Source: Phycisphaerales bacterium
Lineage (GTDB): Bacteria; Planctomycetota; Phycisphaerae; Phycisphaerales; SM1A02
Length of the DNA stretch: 64,000 nt
Reading direction: 5' to 3'
Assembly (NCBI GenBank): GCA_014238205.1
Contig: JABABM010000001.1
Location: 1-64,000 of the forward strand
Part shown: in pieces, positions 51,892 through 60,402 of the stretch
Layout: each line of letters opens with the position of its first letter
How positions within the stretch are numbered: the first letter of the stretch is position 1
The notes under the pieces: model-generated
Databases searched by the model: none
What the model was told of the DNA's origin: nothing
The model's input: the letters and a program-made list of their open reading frames with translations, nothing else
Made by a program: the position numbers and the translations under genes

Positions 51892-52866
51892 TCACTCTGG
51901 CGTGGGCGACTCGGAGTAAACGCCGATTTTCCGGAATTTCTCATATCGCCGTTCAACAAGTGACCTGGGATTGAACCTTCCCAGTTCGCGAAGGGTGTCA
52001 ACCAGGTATCGCTGAAGTTGTTCAGATGCCAGTTGGGGATCACGGTGCGCACCGCCCAGCGGTTCGTCGATGATGTCATCGATCAGTCCGTTCTGCAGGT
52101 TCTGTTTCGAAGTGAGTGCGAGGGCAGTAGCTGCAGTCGTATTTGTTTCCTCGTTGGCAACCTTCCACAGGATGGCGGCGCAACCCTCGGGGCTGATGAC
52201 CGAGTACCAGGCATGTTGAAGCATCGCGACCCGATCGGCTACACCGATTCCAAGGGCACCGCCTGATCCACCTTCGCCGATGACGACACTGACAATCGGA
52301 GTCTTCAGGCGGCTCATGTCCCTCAGGTTGACTGCAATGGCTTCTGCCTGGCCGCGTTCTTCCGCTTTCAGCCCGGGATAGGCACCGGGTGTATCAATGA
52401 ATGTGACGATGGGCAGTCCGAATTTCTCGGCAAGCCGCATCTTCTTCAAGGCCTTCCTGTACCCCTCCGGGTGTGCGCATCCGAAATGACAGGCAATTCG
52501 TTCCTGCGTGGTACGGCCCTTCTGGTGTCCAACGACAAGCACCTTGATGGAACCAATTCGACCAAGGCCGGTGATGATGCTCCTGTCATCCCCGAAGTGT
52601 CGATCGCCGTGAAGTTCTCGAAAATCCCGGCAGATCAGGTTGATGTAATCAGCCGTCTGTGGCCGCAGAGGATGCCGCGCGACCCGGACCGTGTCCCAGG
52701 GTGTCAGTTGCTGGTAGATCTTCTCAAGAAGGCTGTTCCGACTGGATCGAAGCGTGGTCAATTCCTCCGCCATGTTGTCGGAATCGTCCCGCGCGGCCAA
52801 GGCATCGATCTGGCGATCAAGTTCGACGACAGGTTCTTCAAATGGCATGGTGTACGTGGAACTCAT
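51892..52866 (-). CDS. accA: Acetyl-CoA carboxylase carboxyltransferase subunit alpha
   Basis: 324 residues. GGSGGALGIGVADRVAMLQHAWYSVISPEGCAAILWK and HPEGYRKALKKMRLAEKFGLPIVTFIDTPGAYPGLKAEERGQAEAIAVNL are unmistakable AccA motifs. It transfers the carboxyl group from biotin to acetyl-CoA for fatty acid synthesis together with AccD, which is not in the window. The frame is open for 136 codons more upstream, but MSSTYTMPFEEP at 52866 with AGGAG five bases before it is the family start. Divergent to proC. Confidence 0.96.
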   Translation of the reverse strand: MSSTYTMPFEEPVVELDRQIDALAARDDSDNMAEELTTLRSSRNSLLEKIYQQLTPWDTVRVARHPLRPQTADYINLICRDFRELHGDRHFGDDRSIITGLGRIGSIKVLVVGHQKGRTTQERIACHFGCAHPEGYRKALKKMRLAEKFGLPIVTFIDTPGAYPGLKAEERGQAEAIAVNLRDMSRLKTPIVSVVIGEGGSGGALGIGVADRVAMLQHAWYSVISPEGCAAILWKVANEETNTTAATALALTSKQNLQNGLIDDIIDEPLGGAHRDPQLASEQLQRYLVDTLRELGRFNPRSLVERRYEKFRKIGVYSESPTPE

Positions 52867-52965
52867 GGAACTCCTGCCCCAGCCCGGGTGTGGGCTTCGC
52901 TTCTGAACCGCTATTCTACTCGCGGAACCACCCCTCGCCGTGAAGTTCGAGGACAGGAGGCTCTC

Positions 52966-53763
52966 ATGGGATGTGAATTGGGTGTGCTGGGCGTCGGGCA
53001 TCTGGCATCGGCCTTGCTTGATGGGGTATTCAAGCGAGGGGTACTTTCGCCGGAACAGGTCCTGCTTGCCGACCAGGCTCCAGCACAACTTGATCGATAT
53101 GCGGCCATGGGCTGCACCATTGCTTCCTCGAATGCCCACTTGAAGACGGCTCCGAGGATCCTGCTTGCTGTTCGGCCCCAGTCCTTCAAGGAGGCTGCAG
53201 CCAGCCTTGGCGATCTTTCGAGTGAGCAACTCGTGATTTCGGTCATGGCCGGCCTGGATTCGAGCACGATTCAACAGGCGCTTGGTGGTGCATGCAGGGT
53301 GGTTCGCGCGATGCCCAATACGGGTGCTGCGTACGGTGCATCGATGACTTGCCTTGCAACCGGGGCAGGCGGAACTGAACAGGATCTCCAGTGGACGACA
53401 GATCTGTTCAACTCGATCGGTACGACTACGCCGATCGACGAATCACTGATGTCCGCGGCGACTGCAGTCTGCGGTTCCGGCCCGGGATGGATCTACCTGC
53501 TTGCATCAGCGATGGTTGCAGGTGCACGTGATGTCGGTTTCGATGAAGAGCGATCACAGGCCATGGTTCAACAGGTTCTGCGTGGGGCATCCCTTGTCTT
53601 GGACAACACGAGTTCCGATATCGACACGTTGCTCGATGCGGTTGCTTCTGCCGGGGGAACGACGGAAGCCGGATTGGCGGTGATGCGGTCGAAGGGATTC
53701 GAGGAAGCGGTCCGTGCAGGGATCACCGCGGCCCGGGATCGTGGAGATGAACTCTCGAATTGA
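52966..53763 (+). CDS. proC: Pyrroline-5-carboxylate reductase
   Basis: 265 residues. The dinucleotide fold GVLGVGHLASALLDGV is near the N terminus, VVRAMPNTGAAYGASMTCLATG is the substrate-facing strand, and SAATAVCGSGPGWIYLLASAM and VASAGGTTEAGLAVM the signature. It makes proline with NADPH. Perfect AGGAGG five bases before ATG. The gene faces accA and converges with the ABC permease gene with a three-base gap. Confidence 0.95.
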   Translation: MGCELGVLGVGHLASALLDGVFKRGVLSPEQVLLADQAPAQLDRYAAMGCTIASSNAHLKTAPRILLAVRPQSFKEAAASLGDLSSEQLVISVMAGLDSSTIQQALGGACRVVRAMPNTGAAYGASMTCLATGAGGTEQDLQWTTDLFNSIGTTTPIDESLMSAATAVCGSGPGWIYLLASAMVAGARDVGFDEERSQAMVQQVLRGASLVLDNTSSDIDTLLDAVASAGGTTEAGLAVMRSKGFEEAVRAGITAARDRGDELSN

Positions 53764-53766
53764 GGC

Positions 53767-54882
53767 TCAGAAGTCCCTGCGTTGGAACCTCCAGGCCCCA
53801 ATGCAGAGGATGAAGATCTCGAAAAGAAGAGAAGTTCCCAGGATCCACCACGGTGATCGATTGCGAATGGCATCCTGGATGTCCTTGCCAAGTTTCTCCT
53901 CATCCGGTGTGAATTGATCATCCTCACTGATCATCGGCCTTGACGTTTCTCCGGACATTTCAGGCAGTTCAGCGAGATCGATCGTCCAGCGCTCGATAAG
54001 TTGAATGGTTTCCCCGGTCTTGGGGAGCACGGTCATGACGCCGAGTAGGCCATTGTGCCAGGTTTCGAGGTTGTCGGAGGACCCTTGGGCAGCGGCCAGA
54101 GAGACCTCCCGTTTCTCAAGTGTTTCATGGAGGAAGCCCCAGCGTTCCATGTCATCGGGATCTTCAACTGTTTCGAGGCGTTGCCGGGTCCGTTCGACTG
54201 CATCCTCGTAGGCCGTGACACGCTGCTGGACGAGCATGTCGAAGACCATCAACGACTGTTCGGCAGATTGCACGATGAAGAGCATGAACCAGAAGAGAAT
54301 CGTCAGCAGCAGGGAAGCAATCGTTGATCTCGTGATGATGCCCAGGACGGCACAGACCGAGAAGAGGTAGCTGAAGAAGAGTACGACCAGGGGAATGGCA
54401 ATGAAGAGCCCGGGTTCCCAGACACCTCCCCGTAGTCCGATGACGAGGAAACTGGCGCCCGTGAATACGCTGACCTGCAGAATGACGAACAACAGTCCAG
54501 TGGTGTATTTCGTGAGGAAGAGCCTGAAACGACCGATCGGCTTGCTGAGGATGATGTCGATCGAGCCTGCCGTTACGAACTCCGGGAAAATGCTTGCCGT
54601 GGTGACGAGTCCCAGAATGGTCGCCACCCAGGTCAGCCAGATATTGATGCCCAGTGACGTGAACATTGTCTTGTAGAACCAGGCCTTGGTGTACCCACCC
54701 GCGCCCGTGTTGATTTCCGGAATGCCGAGGTCCCACCATGCGATGGAGATGCCTTCATCATCAATGCCGACGAGCGCAAAACTCGAGACGACGAGCAGCG
54801 AGAGGACGAGCGTGATCCAGAAGATCTTCCTGGCATTGAGCAGCCGATATGCATCCATGAACAGTGCGAGTGTCTGGGTCAT
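53767..54882 (-). CDS. ABC-2 type transporter permease
   Basis: 371 residues with six hydrophobic regions: the first after TLALFMDAYRLLNARK, then WLTWVATILGLVTT, GLLFVILQVSVFTGASFLVIGL, GLFIAIPLVVLFFSYLFSVCAVLGII, ASLLLTILFWFMLFIV, and one at the end (GTSLLFEIFILCIGAW). A soluble stretch of about 130 residues stands between the fifth and last. Its start overlaps the stop of the ATPase gene (ATGA). Together they form a complete two-gene ABC exporter. Substrate unknown. Confidence 0.88.
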   Translation of the reverse strand: MTQTLALFMDAYRLLNARKIFWITLVLSLLVVSSFALVGIDDEGISIAWWDLGIPEINTGAGGYTKAWFYKTMFTSLGINIWLTWVATILGLVTTASIFPEFVTAGSIDIILSKPIGRFRLFLTKYTTGLLFVILQVSVFTGASFLVIGLRGGVWEPGLFIAIPLVVLFFSYLFSVCAVLGIITRSTIASLLLTILFWFMLFIVQSAEQSLMVFDMLVQQRVTAYEDAVERTRQRLETVEDPDDMERWGFLHETLEKREVSLAAAQGSSDNLETWHNGLLGVMTVLPKTGETIQLIERWTIDLAELPEMSGETSRPMISEDDQFTPDEEKLGKDIQDAIRNRSPWWILGTSLLFEIFILCIGAWRFQRRDF

Positions 54883-55862
54883 GGTGCATCGCCCCCCGAA
54901 CCTCGTCGGGATTCGATCTGGGCGCCGGGAGCGGCGACATTCCCTGATTCATCGACGACCGCCCGCATGAAGAGCTCCTCGAGCGAGTCACGGACTGCAT
55001 GTACGCGAGTGATGGACCGGCCCTCGTTCCGCAGTCGATCGATGATGGGCTGGATGGCCTCGGGGTCATCCGTCGCGATCGAGATGCGAGCTTCTGCTTC
55101 AACCGTTTCGACCGAGGCATCTGGATGCGACTCGATCCATGCTGGACACGGGCCGAGAACCTGGATTTCGTATCGCTTGCTGTCCTTCGTGAGTTCATCG
55201 ATGGTGCCCTGCATGGACACCCGCCCCTGGACCATGATGGCAACCCGATCACAGACCATTTCCAGCTCGCTGAGCAGGTGACTGTTTAAAAATATCGAGT
55301 GACCTTCATCTCGCAGCTCAAGCAGGAGATCCCTGATCTCCCGTCTTCCAACGGGATCGACGCCGTCCGTGGGTTCGTCGAGGAGTACCACTTTCGGATC
55401 ATTCACGAGTGCCTGGGCAAGGCCCACGCGTTGCAGCATTCCCTTGGAGTAACTGTTGAGCCGACTGGATCCCCACCTGGTCATGCCGACCCGGTCGAGG
55501 AGTTTCCCGGCATTGGCGCGGCGTTCCCGCTTCGGCATCCCACACATGGCGCCACTGAACTCGATGACCTGGAGTCCGGTGAGGTACCCCGGAAAATGGT
55601 GGTGTTCAGGGAGGTAGCCGACCTTCGAGAGCGGTTCCTTCTGCCCAACCGATGCGCCAAGAAAGGTGCCGCCGATCTTGTCAGGGCGGACTACCGTCAT
55701 GAGGATCTTGACAAGGGTGGATTTGCCCGCGCCATTGGGGCCAAGGAGACCGAAGATCTCACCCGAACCTACCTGCAGGTCGACTCCCTGGAGGGCCTTG
55801 ATCCGCTTCTTGTAGGTCTTGTGGACGTCATGGACGTCGATGACGTATCCGTTGCTGCTCAT
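54879..55862 (-). CDS. ABC transporter ATP-binding protein (exporter type)
   Basis: 327 residues. Walker A GPNGAGKS at 41-48, signature YSKGMLQR and Walker B VVLLDEPTDGVDP. The C-terminal regulatory part is about 100 residues (RYEIQVLGPCPAWIESHPDAS). I start at ATG 55862 (MSSNGYVID) because the frame upstream lacks family likeness. It pairs with the permease gene downstream through a four-base overlap. The next gene on the other side, UbiD-like, is divergent. Confidence 0.94.
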   Translation of the reverse strand: MSSNGYVIDVHDVHKTYKKRIKALQGVDLQVGSGEIFGLLGPNGAGKSTLVKILMTVVRPDKIGGTFLGASVGQKEPLSKVGYLPEHHHFPGYLTGLQVIEFSGAMCGMPKRERRANAGKLLDRVGMTRWGSSRLNSYSKGMLQRVGLAQALVNDPKVVLLDEPTDGVDPVGRREIRDLLLELRDEGHSIFLNSHLLSELEMVCDRVAIMVQGRVSMQGTIDELTKDSKRYEIQVLGPCPAWIESHPDASVETVEAEARISIATDDPEAIQPIIDRLRNEGRSITRVHAVRDSLEELFMRAVVDESGNVAAPGAQIESRRGSGGDAP

Positions 55863-55933
55863 TGAATTGCACAGGCTACCGAATGCTACGCAGGGTTGCA
55901 TCGACTCCTCCCGGGTCACGCTGCCAGCGTGGT

Positions 55934-57979
55934 ATGCTTCCTGACGTGTCAAGGCCAGTCTTTCGTGATCTTGCCTCGTTCATGCGCCACCTCGAGGGCG
56001 CCGGCGAACTCCTGCGGGTCCCTGGCCCGGTGTCTCCAATTCTAGAAATAACCGAGGTTGCTGACCGTCACAGCAAGTCACGATGCTCGCTGCAGAGCGA
56101 AGACGCAGCCGTGTTCGATCCTGGTCACTGCGAACTTGGAGGGAAGGCACTCCTCTTCGAGCAGGTCGAAGGATGTGATTTTCCGGTTGCGATCAATCTC
56201 TTCGGTTCCTTTGCCCGCATGGAAATGGCCCTTGGCTGCCACGGTGATGGTGGGTTCGAAGCGATTGGGGCGACGCTCGGATCTCTGGCCCAGCCGAAGC
56301 CACCCCGCGGCCTGAGAGAGACGCTTGCCCTGGGAAGGGAGATGTTGCCGCTGCTTCGCGCAACTCCGAGGAAGGCGAGAAACGCTCCCTGCCAGGAGGT
56401 TGTACGCCTCGCTGAGAAGGGAGAAGTCCAATGCTCGCGTCTTCCACTCCTGAAGTGCTGGCCGCATGACGGAAATCCGCAGGCGGTGGGCATCGACATG
56501 ACGCCCGAGGACTCGGGAACGGCCCGGGGCGAGGGGAGATACATCACCCTTGCGGGGATCCATACGATTCATGCAGATGACCGTGACGATCCCAGGCCTG
56601 CAAGTCACAACATCGGCGTCTACCGGGTTCAACTCGTTGATGACACACATCTGGTCATGCACTGGCATGTCCATCATGATGGTGCAGCACACTGGAGGTC
56701 CTGGAAATCACTTGGTGAACCGATGCCGGTAGCGATCTGCTTCGGCGGCGAATCGGTTCTGCCGTATGCCGCATCGGCCCCGATGCCACCGGGCATGAGC
56801 GAACTGCTCCTTGCTGGATTTCTCAATGGTGGCGGAATCCCGATGGCACAGGCTCGTACTGTTCCCCTGCGAGTCCCTGCCAACAGCGAGATCATCATCG
56901 AGGGGTACGTCCGAACGGATTCGGGTGAAATCGGGTGGGATCCAACCGGAGATGAGCCACTTGGCGAAGGTGCCGCATTCGAGGGACCATTCGGAGACCA
57001 CACGGGGTTCTACTCCATGCCCGACAGGTACCCACTCATGGATGTGACTGCCATCACGCATCGGGCGGAGGCAGTCATGCCGGCGACGGTCGTGGGCGTG
57101 CCTCCCCAGGAGGACTACTACATCGGCAAGGCCACGGAACGGATCTTCCTGCCCCTGTTGCAGACGATTGTTCCGGACATCATTGATTACCACCTTCCGA
57201 TGTTCGGTTCCTTCCACCAGTGTGCCTTCATCCAGATCAGGAAGGTCTACCCGTTGCAGGCACGCAGGGTGATGCATTCGATCTGGGGTGCCGGGCAGAT
57301 GGCATGGACGAAGATGATCGTTGTCGTCGACGAGGATACGGATCTGCATGACGAGCAGGCAGTACTCGAGTCGATTGCGAGGAACGTCGAGTTTCCGCGA
57401 GACCTTGAACTGGCCAATGGCCCCCTGGACATTCTTGATCACTCTGCTCCAAGGCTCGGGGCGGGTGGGAAGATCGGCATTGATGCCACTTGCGCGATTC
57501 CAGGTGAAGAGGTCGGAGGAATTCCGATTGGATCACCGCCGTCAGCTGACGTGGCCGAAGTACGAACTTCGCTCGAGTCCGCACTTGGCAGCAACTCGAT
57601 CATTGCGATCGAGGTGCCTTCCTGGGGACTGGGCCGAATCGTCCTCGTTGCCGTCGACAGTGCCAGTGCGGGCGCAGGCGGGCGGGCCATCGAGTCGATC
57701 TTCGACGTGGCCGGTGCGGGCGCCGACCTGGTCATCGCGGTCGATGCGGACATCGAACTGGAGTCCTACGAACGGGTGTTCTTCATGCTCTGTTCGAGCA
57801 TGGACGTGGCCCGGGATCTGCATTTGCGTGACCACCGCATCGGTCTTGATGGAACATCGAAACAAATCGGACACGAGCGAAATGGGGAGCCATGTCGCCC
57901 CTGGCCACCGCGAATCGAGATGTCGGAGGAGATCAGGGAGCAGGTTCGATCCCGCAGCAGTACATACGGTCTGGATTGA
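55934..57979 (+). CDS. UbiD-family decarboxylase
   Basis: About 681 residues from ATG 55934; GTG 55946 is an alternative. FRDLASFMRHLEGAGELLRV is the classic N terminus, HNIGVYRVQLVDDTHLVMHWHVHHDGAAHW holds the prenyl-FMN-facing Arg (YR) and Mg/K-binding residues, and EGPFGDHTGFYS contains the catalytic Glu of the E-R-E triad. Length is larger than E. coli UbiD (497) and nearer to plant/planctomycete homologues. Such enzymes decarboxylate aromatic acids using prenylated FMN. No ubiX (prenyl-FMN maker) is adjacent. Possible quinone biosynthesis role, as Mqo is at 60403. Confidence 0.86.
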   Translation: MLPDVSRPVFRDLASFMRHLEGAGELLRVPGPVSPILEITEVADRHSKSRCSLQSEDAAVFDPGHCELGGKALLFEQVEGCDFPVAINLFGSFARMEMALGCHGDGGFEAIGATLGSLAQPKPPRGLRETLALGREMLPLLRATPRKARNAPCQEVVRLAEKGEVQCSRLPLLKCWPHDGNPQAVGIDMTPEDSGTARGEGRYITLAGIHTIHADDRDDPRPASHNIGVYRVQLVDDTHLVMHWHVHHDGAAHWRSWKSLGEPMPVAICFGGESVLPYAASAPMPPGMSELLLAGFLNGGGIPMAQARTVPLRVPANSEIIIEGYVRTDSGEIGWDPTGDEPLGEGAAFEGPFGDHTGFYSMPDRYPLMDVTAITHRAEAVMPATVVGVPPQEDYYIGKATERIFLPLLQTIVPDIIDYHLPMFGSFHQCAFIQIRKVYPLQARRVMHSIWGAGQMAWTKMIVVVDEDTDLHDEQAVLESIARNVEFPRDLELANGPLDILDHSAPRLGAGGKIGIDATCAIPGEEVGGIPIGSPPSADVAEVRTSLESALGSNSIIAIEVPSWGLGRIVLVAVDSASAGAGGRAIESIFDVAGAGADLVIAVDADIELESYERVFFMLCSSMDVARDLHLRDHRIGLDGTSKQIGHERNGEPCRPWPPRIEMSEEIREQVRSRSSTYGLD

Positions 57980-57994
57980 ACGAAACAGCCTGTA

Positions 57995-59239
57995 TCAGCG
58001 GACACCTGCAACGGAAGATCCGCCGGCTCGCATGGCTCGTACTTCACCCGGCTTGAGGAAGAAGTAGCAGAGCCTGCCTTCGGCATATTGTCCGCCAGCG
58101 AGAATCTCCGCTGTCGCTCCGATCCCCATGAAGATGTCGGCACGGCCCGGTGCATTGATCGCGCCCCCCGTGTCCTGGTCGAGCATGAATTGGACGAAGG
58201 GCCGTGAACGCCTGGACAGGGTCACTGCATCGGTTTCAACAAGGACAACGGCCCCTCTTGGGAAGATCGACTTGTCCGTTGCAAGGGTTCGCTCCATGGT
58301 GACCGGTACGCCAAGTGATCCTGCTGGCCAGCTGTCGCCGGGGTATTCCTGGAAGAACACGTAGTTCTCGTTCCGGTGAATCAGTGTTTCGACCGTGCCT
58401 GGATTCCGCTTCCACGAACGCCTGATTGCAGGAAGACTCAACTGGTCCTCCCTGAGAATTCCTTCGGAGACCATCTGCCGTCCAAGTCCCGTGTAGGGTC
58501 GATCCGTCTTTCCGGCGTAGCCGATGTACATCGTCGTTCCATCATCCATTCGCAGCTTGGCTGATCCATTGACATGGATGATGTAGGCCGACAGGGGATC
58601 CTCGACCCAGACGAGTTCCGAGCCCTTGAGCAGTTGGTGTTGCTCGATGGTGCGCCTCGATGGGTAGGTGACGATGGAGCCATCCGCGAGTTTTTTCCCA
58701 AGCGGAGTTCCATCCACCGGATCGGTGACCAGGTCGCCGGGCCGTGTGTACAGGGGGGCCGTGAACCTGCTCGATTTCGTTCGAGACGCATGGAAGTCGG
58801 GGGCGTAGTAGCCGGTGAACAGCACGGTGCCCCGGTCATCACAGCCCACTGATTCGTAGACATCGAACTTCGTACGGATGGCCTCGTTGAAGGAGTCGCT
58901 GTCGGGAGCCGTTCGCATCAGTTCACGCATGGAGATGACGGATGCCATGGCCTGTTCATGGGTGATGTTGCAGACGGGAAACCACTGCTTGCTGGAGGGG
59001 GCCGAATACCACTCGATGCTCCGGTCCAGGGCATCACGCAGGAAGATGTCCCGGGCTGCCCAGGCAGTGTCCATGTCGGGCATGGACGCCGGGTCCGTGA
59101 TCTTCCTCAGTGACTGGGTCCCTCGAGGGAGGGGCCTGTTGTAGTTGGTTGAGGCGGCCTGGTCTGTCGTGGTCTTCTGCTGGCTGCAACCGCCGAGGAT
59201 GATGAGCAGTGGAACCAGCAGGAAGGTCAATCGTTGCAT
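57995..59239 (-). CDS. mltA: Membrane-bound lytic murein transglycosylase A
   Basis: 414 residues. From ATG 59239 the signal ends IILGG-C, so an outer-membrane lipoprotein. FTGYYAPDFHASRT and the C-terminal 3D part, PRGAVVLVETDAVTLSRRSRPFVQFMLDQDTGGAINAPGRADIFMGIG with the catalytic Asp and its partner, are typical of MltA. It cuts the murein glycan with release of anhydro-muropeptides. GGAG precedes the ATG. It converges with the UbiD-like gene with only 15 bases between the stops. Confidence 0.95.
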   Translation of the reverse strand: MQRLTFLLVPLLIILGGCSQQKTTTDQAASTNYNRPLPRGTQSLRKITDPASMPDMDTAWAARDIFLRDALDRSIEWYSAPSSKQWFPVCNITHEQAMASVISMRELMRTAPDSDSFNEAIRTKFDVYESVGCDDRGTVLFTGYYAPDFHASRTKSSRFTAPLYTRPGDLVTDPVDGTPLGKKLADGSIVTYPSRRTIEQHQLLKGSELVWVEDPLSAYIIHVNGSAKLRMDDGTTMYIGYAGKTDRPYTGLGRQMVSEGILREDQLSLPAIRRSWKRNPGTVETLIHRNENYVFFQEYPGDSWPAGSLGVPVTMERTLATDKSIFPRGAVVLVETDAVTLSRRSRPFVQFMLDQDTGGAINAPGRADIFMGIGATAEILAGGQYAEGRLCYFFLKPGEVRAMRAGGSSVAGVR

Positions 59240-59425
59240 GTTGCGACTCCGGAAGAGGAGCAATCGATGGCTGAAAGCGGCTCCTGCCTGTTCTATCGGC
59301 CTTCCTGCTGCTGAAACACGACTTCCCGGCCCTCTTGCCTGTTTCCTTCATTGAGTACCCCCCGCAGTGCCGACACGATAGAATGTGGCATTCACGGGTT
59401 CGTTATTCCGGGGGTCGATGACACC

Positions 59426-59740
59426 ATGCAGTACATGCCTGACACCTTGATCAATACGCTGGCCTTCGGCATGCCGAGCATGTGGGAGTTGCTGGTCATT
59501 CTCCTGATCGGTCTCCTGATCTTCGGCCGACGCCTTCCGGAAGTCGGACGGAACATCGGCAAGTCGATCGTCGAGTTCAAGAAGGGCGTGAAAGGCATCG
59601 AAGACGATGTCGATCATGCCTCCGCCAACCAGGCCAAGTCGCAGTTGCAGGATGAAACTCTCTCACGAGGTGATTCGGCAAGTGTTGAAGAGGCCATGGG
59701 CAAGGTCATGCCAGATGCAGACAACGGCGGCAACGGCTGA
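59426..59740 (+). CDS. tatA: Twin-arginine translocase subunit TatA/E
   Basis: 104 residues. GMPSMWELLVILLIGLLIFGRRLPEVGRNIGKSIVEFKKGVKGIEDD is the full TatA pattern: a short hydrophobic helix with FG hinge, then the amphipathic helix. TatA pores allow folded proteins with twin-Arg signals to cross the inner membrane. ATG 59426 (MQYMPDTLIN) or 59435 can be the start. tatC is not in the window. A polar tail follows. Confidence 0.93.
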   Translation: MQYMPDTLINTLAFGMPSMWELLVILLIGLLIFGRRLPEVGRNIGKSIVEFKKGVKGIEDDVDHASANQAKSQLQDETLSRGDSASVEEAMGKVMPDADNGGNG

Positions 59741-59775
59741 AGCAACAGCCCGTTCTCGGTCGCAAGGCCGTGGGG

Positions 59776-59781
59776 TATACT
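59776..59781 (+). promoter_or_regulatory. -10 box of tRNA-Val
   Basis: TATACT, a near-consensus -10, ends 18 bases before the tRNA 5' end. A 17-base spacer would put -35 at 59753-59758 (TTCTCG), which is poor. Confidence 0.55.
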
Positions 59782-59799
59782 TCCCGATCCACCAAACCA

Positions 59800-59873
59800 G
59801 GGCGATTAGCTCAGTTGGCTAGAGCGCACGGATCACACCCGTGAGGTCACAGGTTCGAGTCCTGTATCGCCCA
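59800..59873 (+). tRNA. tRNA-Val (anticodon CAC)
   Basis: Acceptor GGGCGAT pairs with ATCGCCC. The anticodon stem CACGG/CCGTG closes ATCACAC, so the anticodon is CAC, reading GUG. T arm ACAGGTTCGAGTCCTGT. Discriminator A; CCA is not encoded. A strong terminator follows after seven bases. Confidence 0.95.
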
Positions 59874-59880
59874 CGTCCCC

Positions 59881-59910
59881 GAGGCCCTGCATAGCAGGGC
59901 CTCTGTTTCT
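59881..59910 (+). terminator. Rho-independent terminator of tRNA-Val
   Basis: Nine-base perfect stem GAGGCCCTG / CAGGGCCTC with loop CATAG, followed by TGTTTCTT. Ends the tRNA transcript. Confidence 0.85.
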
Positions 59911-59940
59911 TGCATGGGCGATCATTTCCGTATTCAGGCC

Positions 59941-60306
59941 TCAGGCCTCAGGCTCCAGGTGCACGTAGCATCGTCGCCAGGGTTGTTCATCGACCAGTTT
60001 CCACTTGTGCCCTCCGCCGGTGCAGTCCTCCGCAAGAAGGATGTCGCCTGGACGGATCTCCTGTGTATCGCCCGTCCGGTTCTCGAAGATGAGCGTTCCC
60101 GACAGCGTGATCACGAACTGTCTTCTTGGCGCATTGTGCCAGTCGTATCCGCCCCCGGAAGAAGTCTCGGCGAATTGAACTTCATGGCAGTCCATCAATT
60201 TCGACATCGTGACCACATCACCGTGGGCGATCATGTCGATGTCCATCTCTTCAAAGTGGGATTCTCCGTCATCGCCTGTGAAGAGTCGAATGATTGACAT
60301 GGACAT
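59941..60306 (-). CDS. Cupin-domain protein
   Basis: 121 residues from ATG 60306 (AGGAG nine bases ahead). A single cupin barrel: YDWHNAPRRQFVITLSGTLIFENRTGDTQEIRPGDILLAEDCTGGGHKWKLV. The first motif has HNAPxxQ and the second GxxxH, with the metal ligands H, Q/E and H partly kept. Small cupins are either sugar isomerases, dioxygenases or simple binders; function not assigned. It is divergent to mqo, sharing an intergenic space of 96 bases. Confidence 0.85.
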   Translation of the reverse strand: MSMSIIRLFTGDDGESHFEEMDIDMIAHGDVVTMSKLMDCHEVQFAETSSGGGYDWHNAPRRQFVITLSGTLIFENRTGDTQEIRPGDILLAEDCTGGGHKWKLVDEQPWRRCYVHLEPEA

Positions 60307-60402
60307 GAGAAGAGTCTCCTGCTCGTGGAGGCTCGAGTCTAGCAATAGTTCACCATGGCGGTGGTATCATGTGCCTCATTGCTCTCGATAGGAGATGGTC
60401 GA

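Noticed and set aside
52867-53274. 136-residue N-terminal extension of accA
   Set aside because: It runs antisense through the start of proC, has no family likeness, and the true start has AGGAG and normal AccA length.
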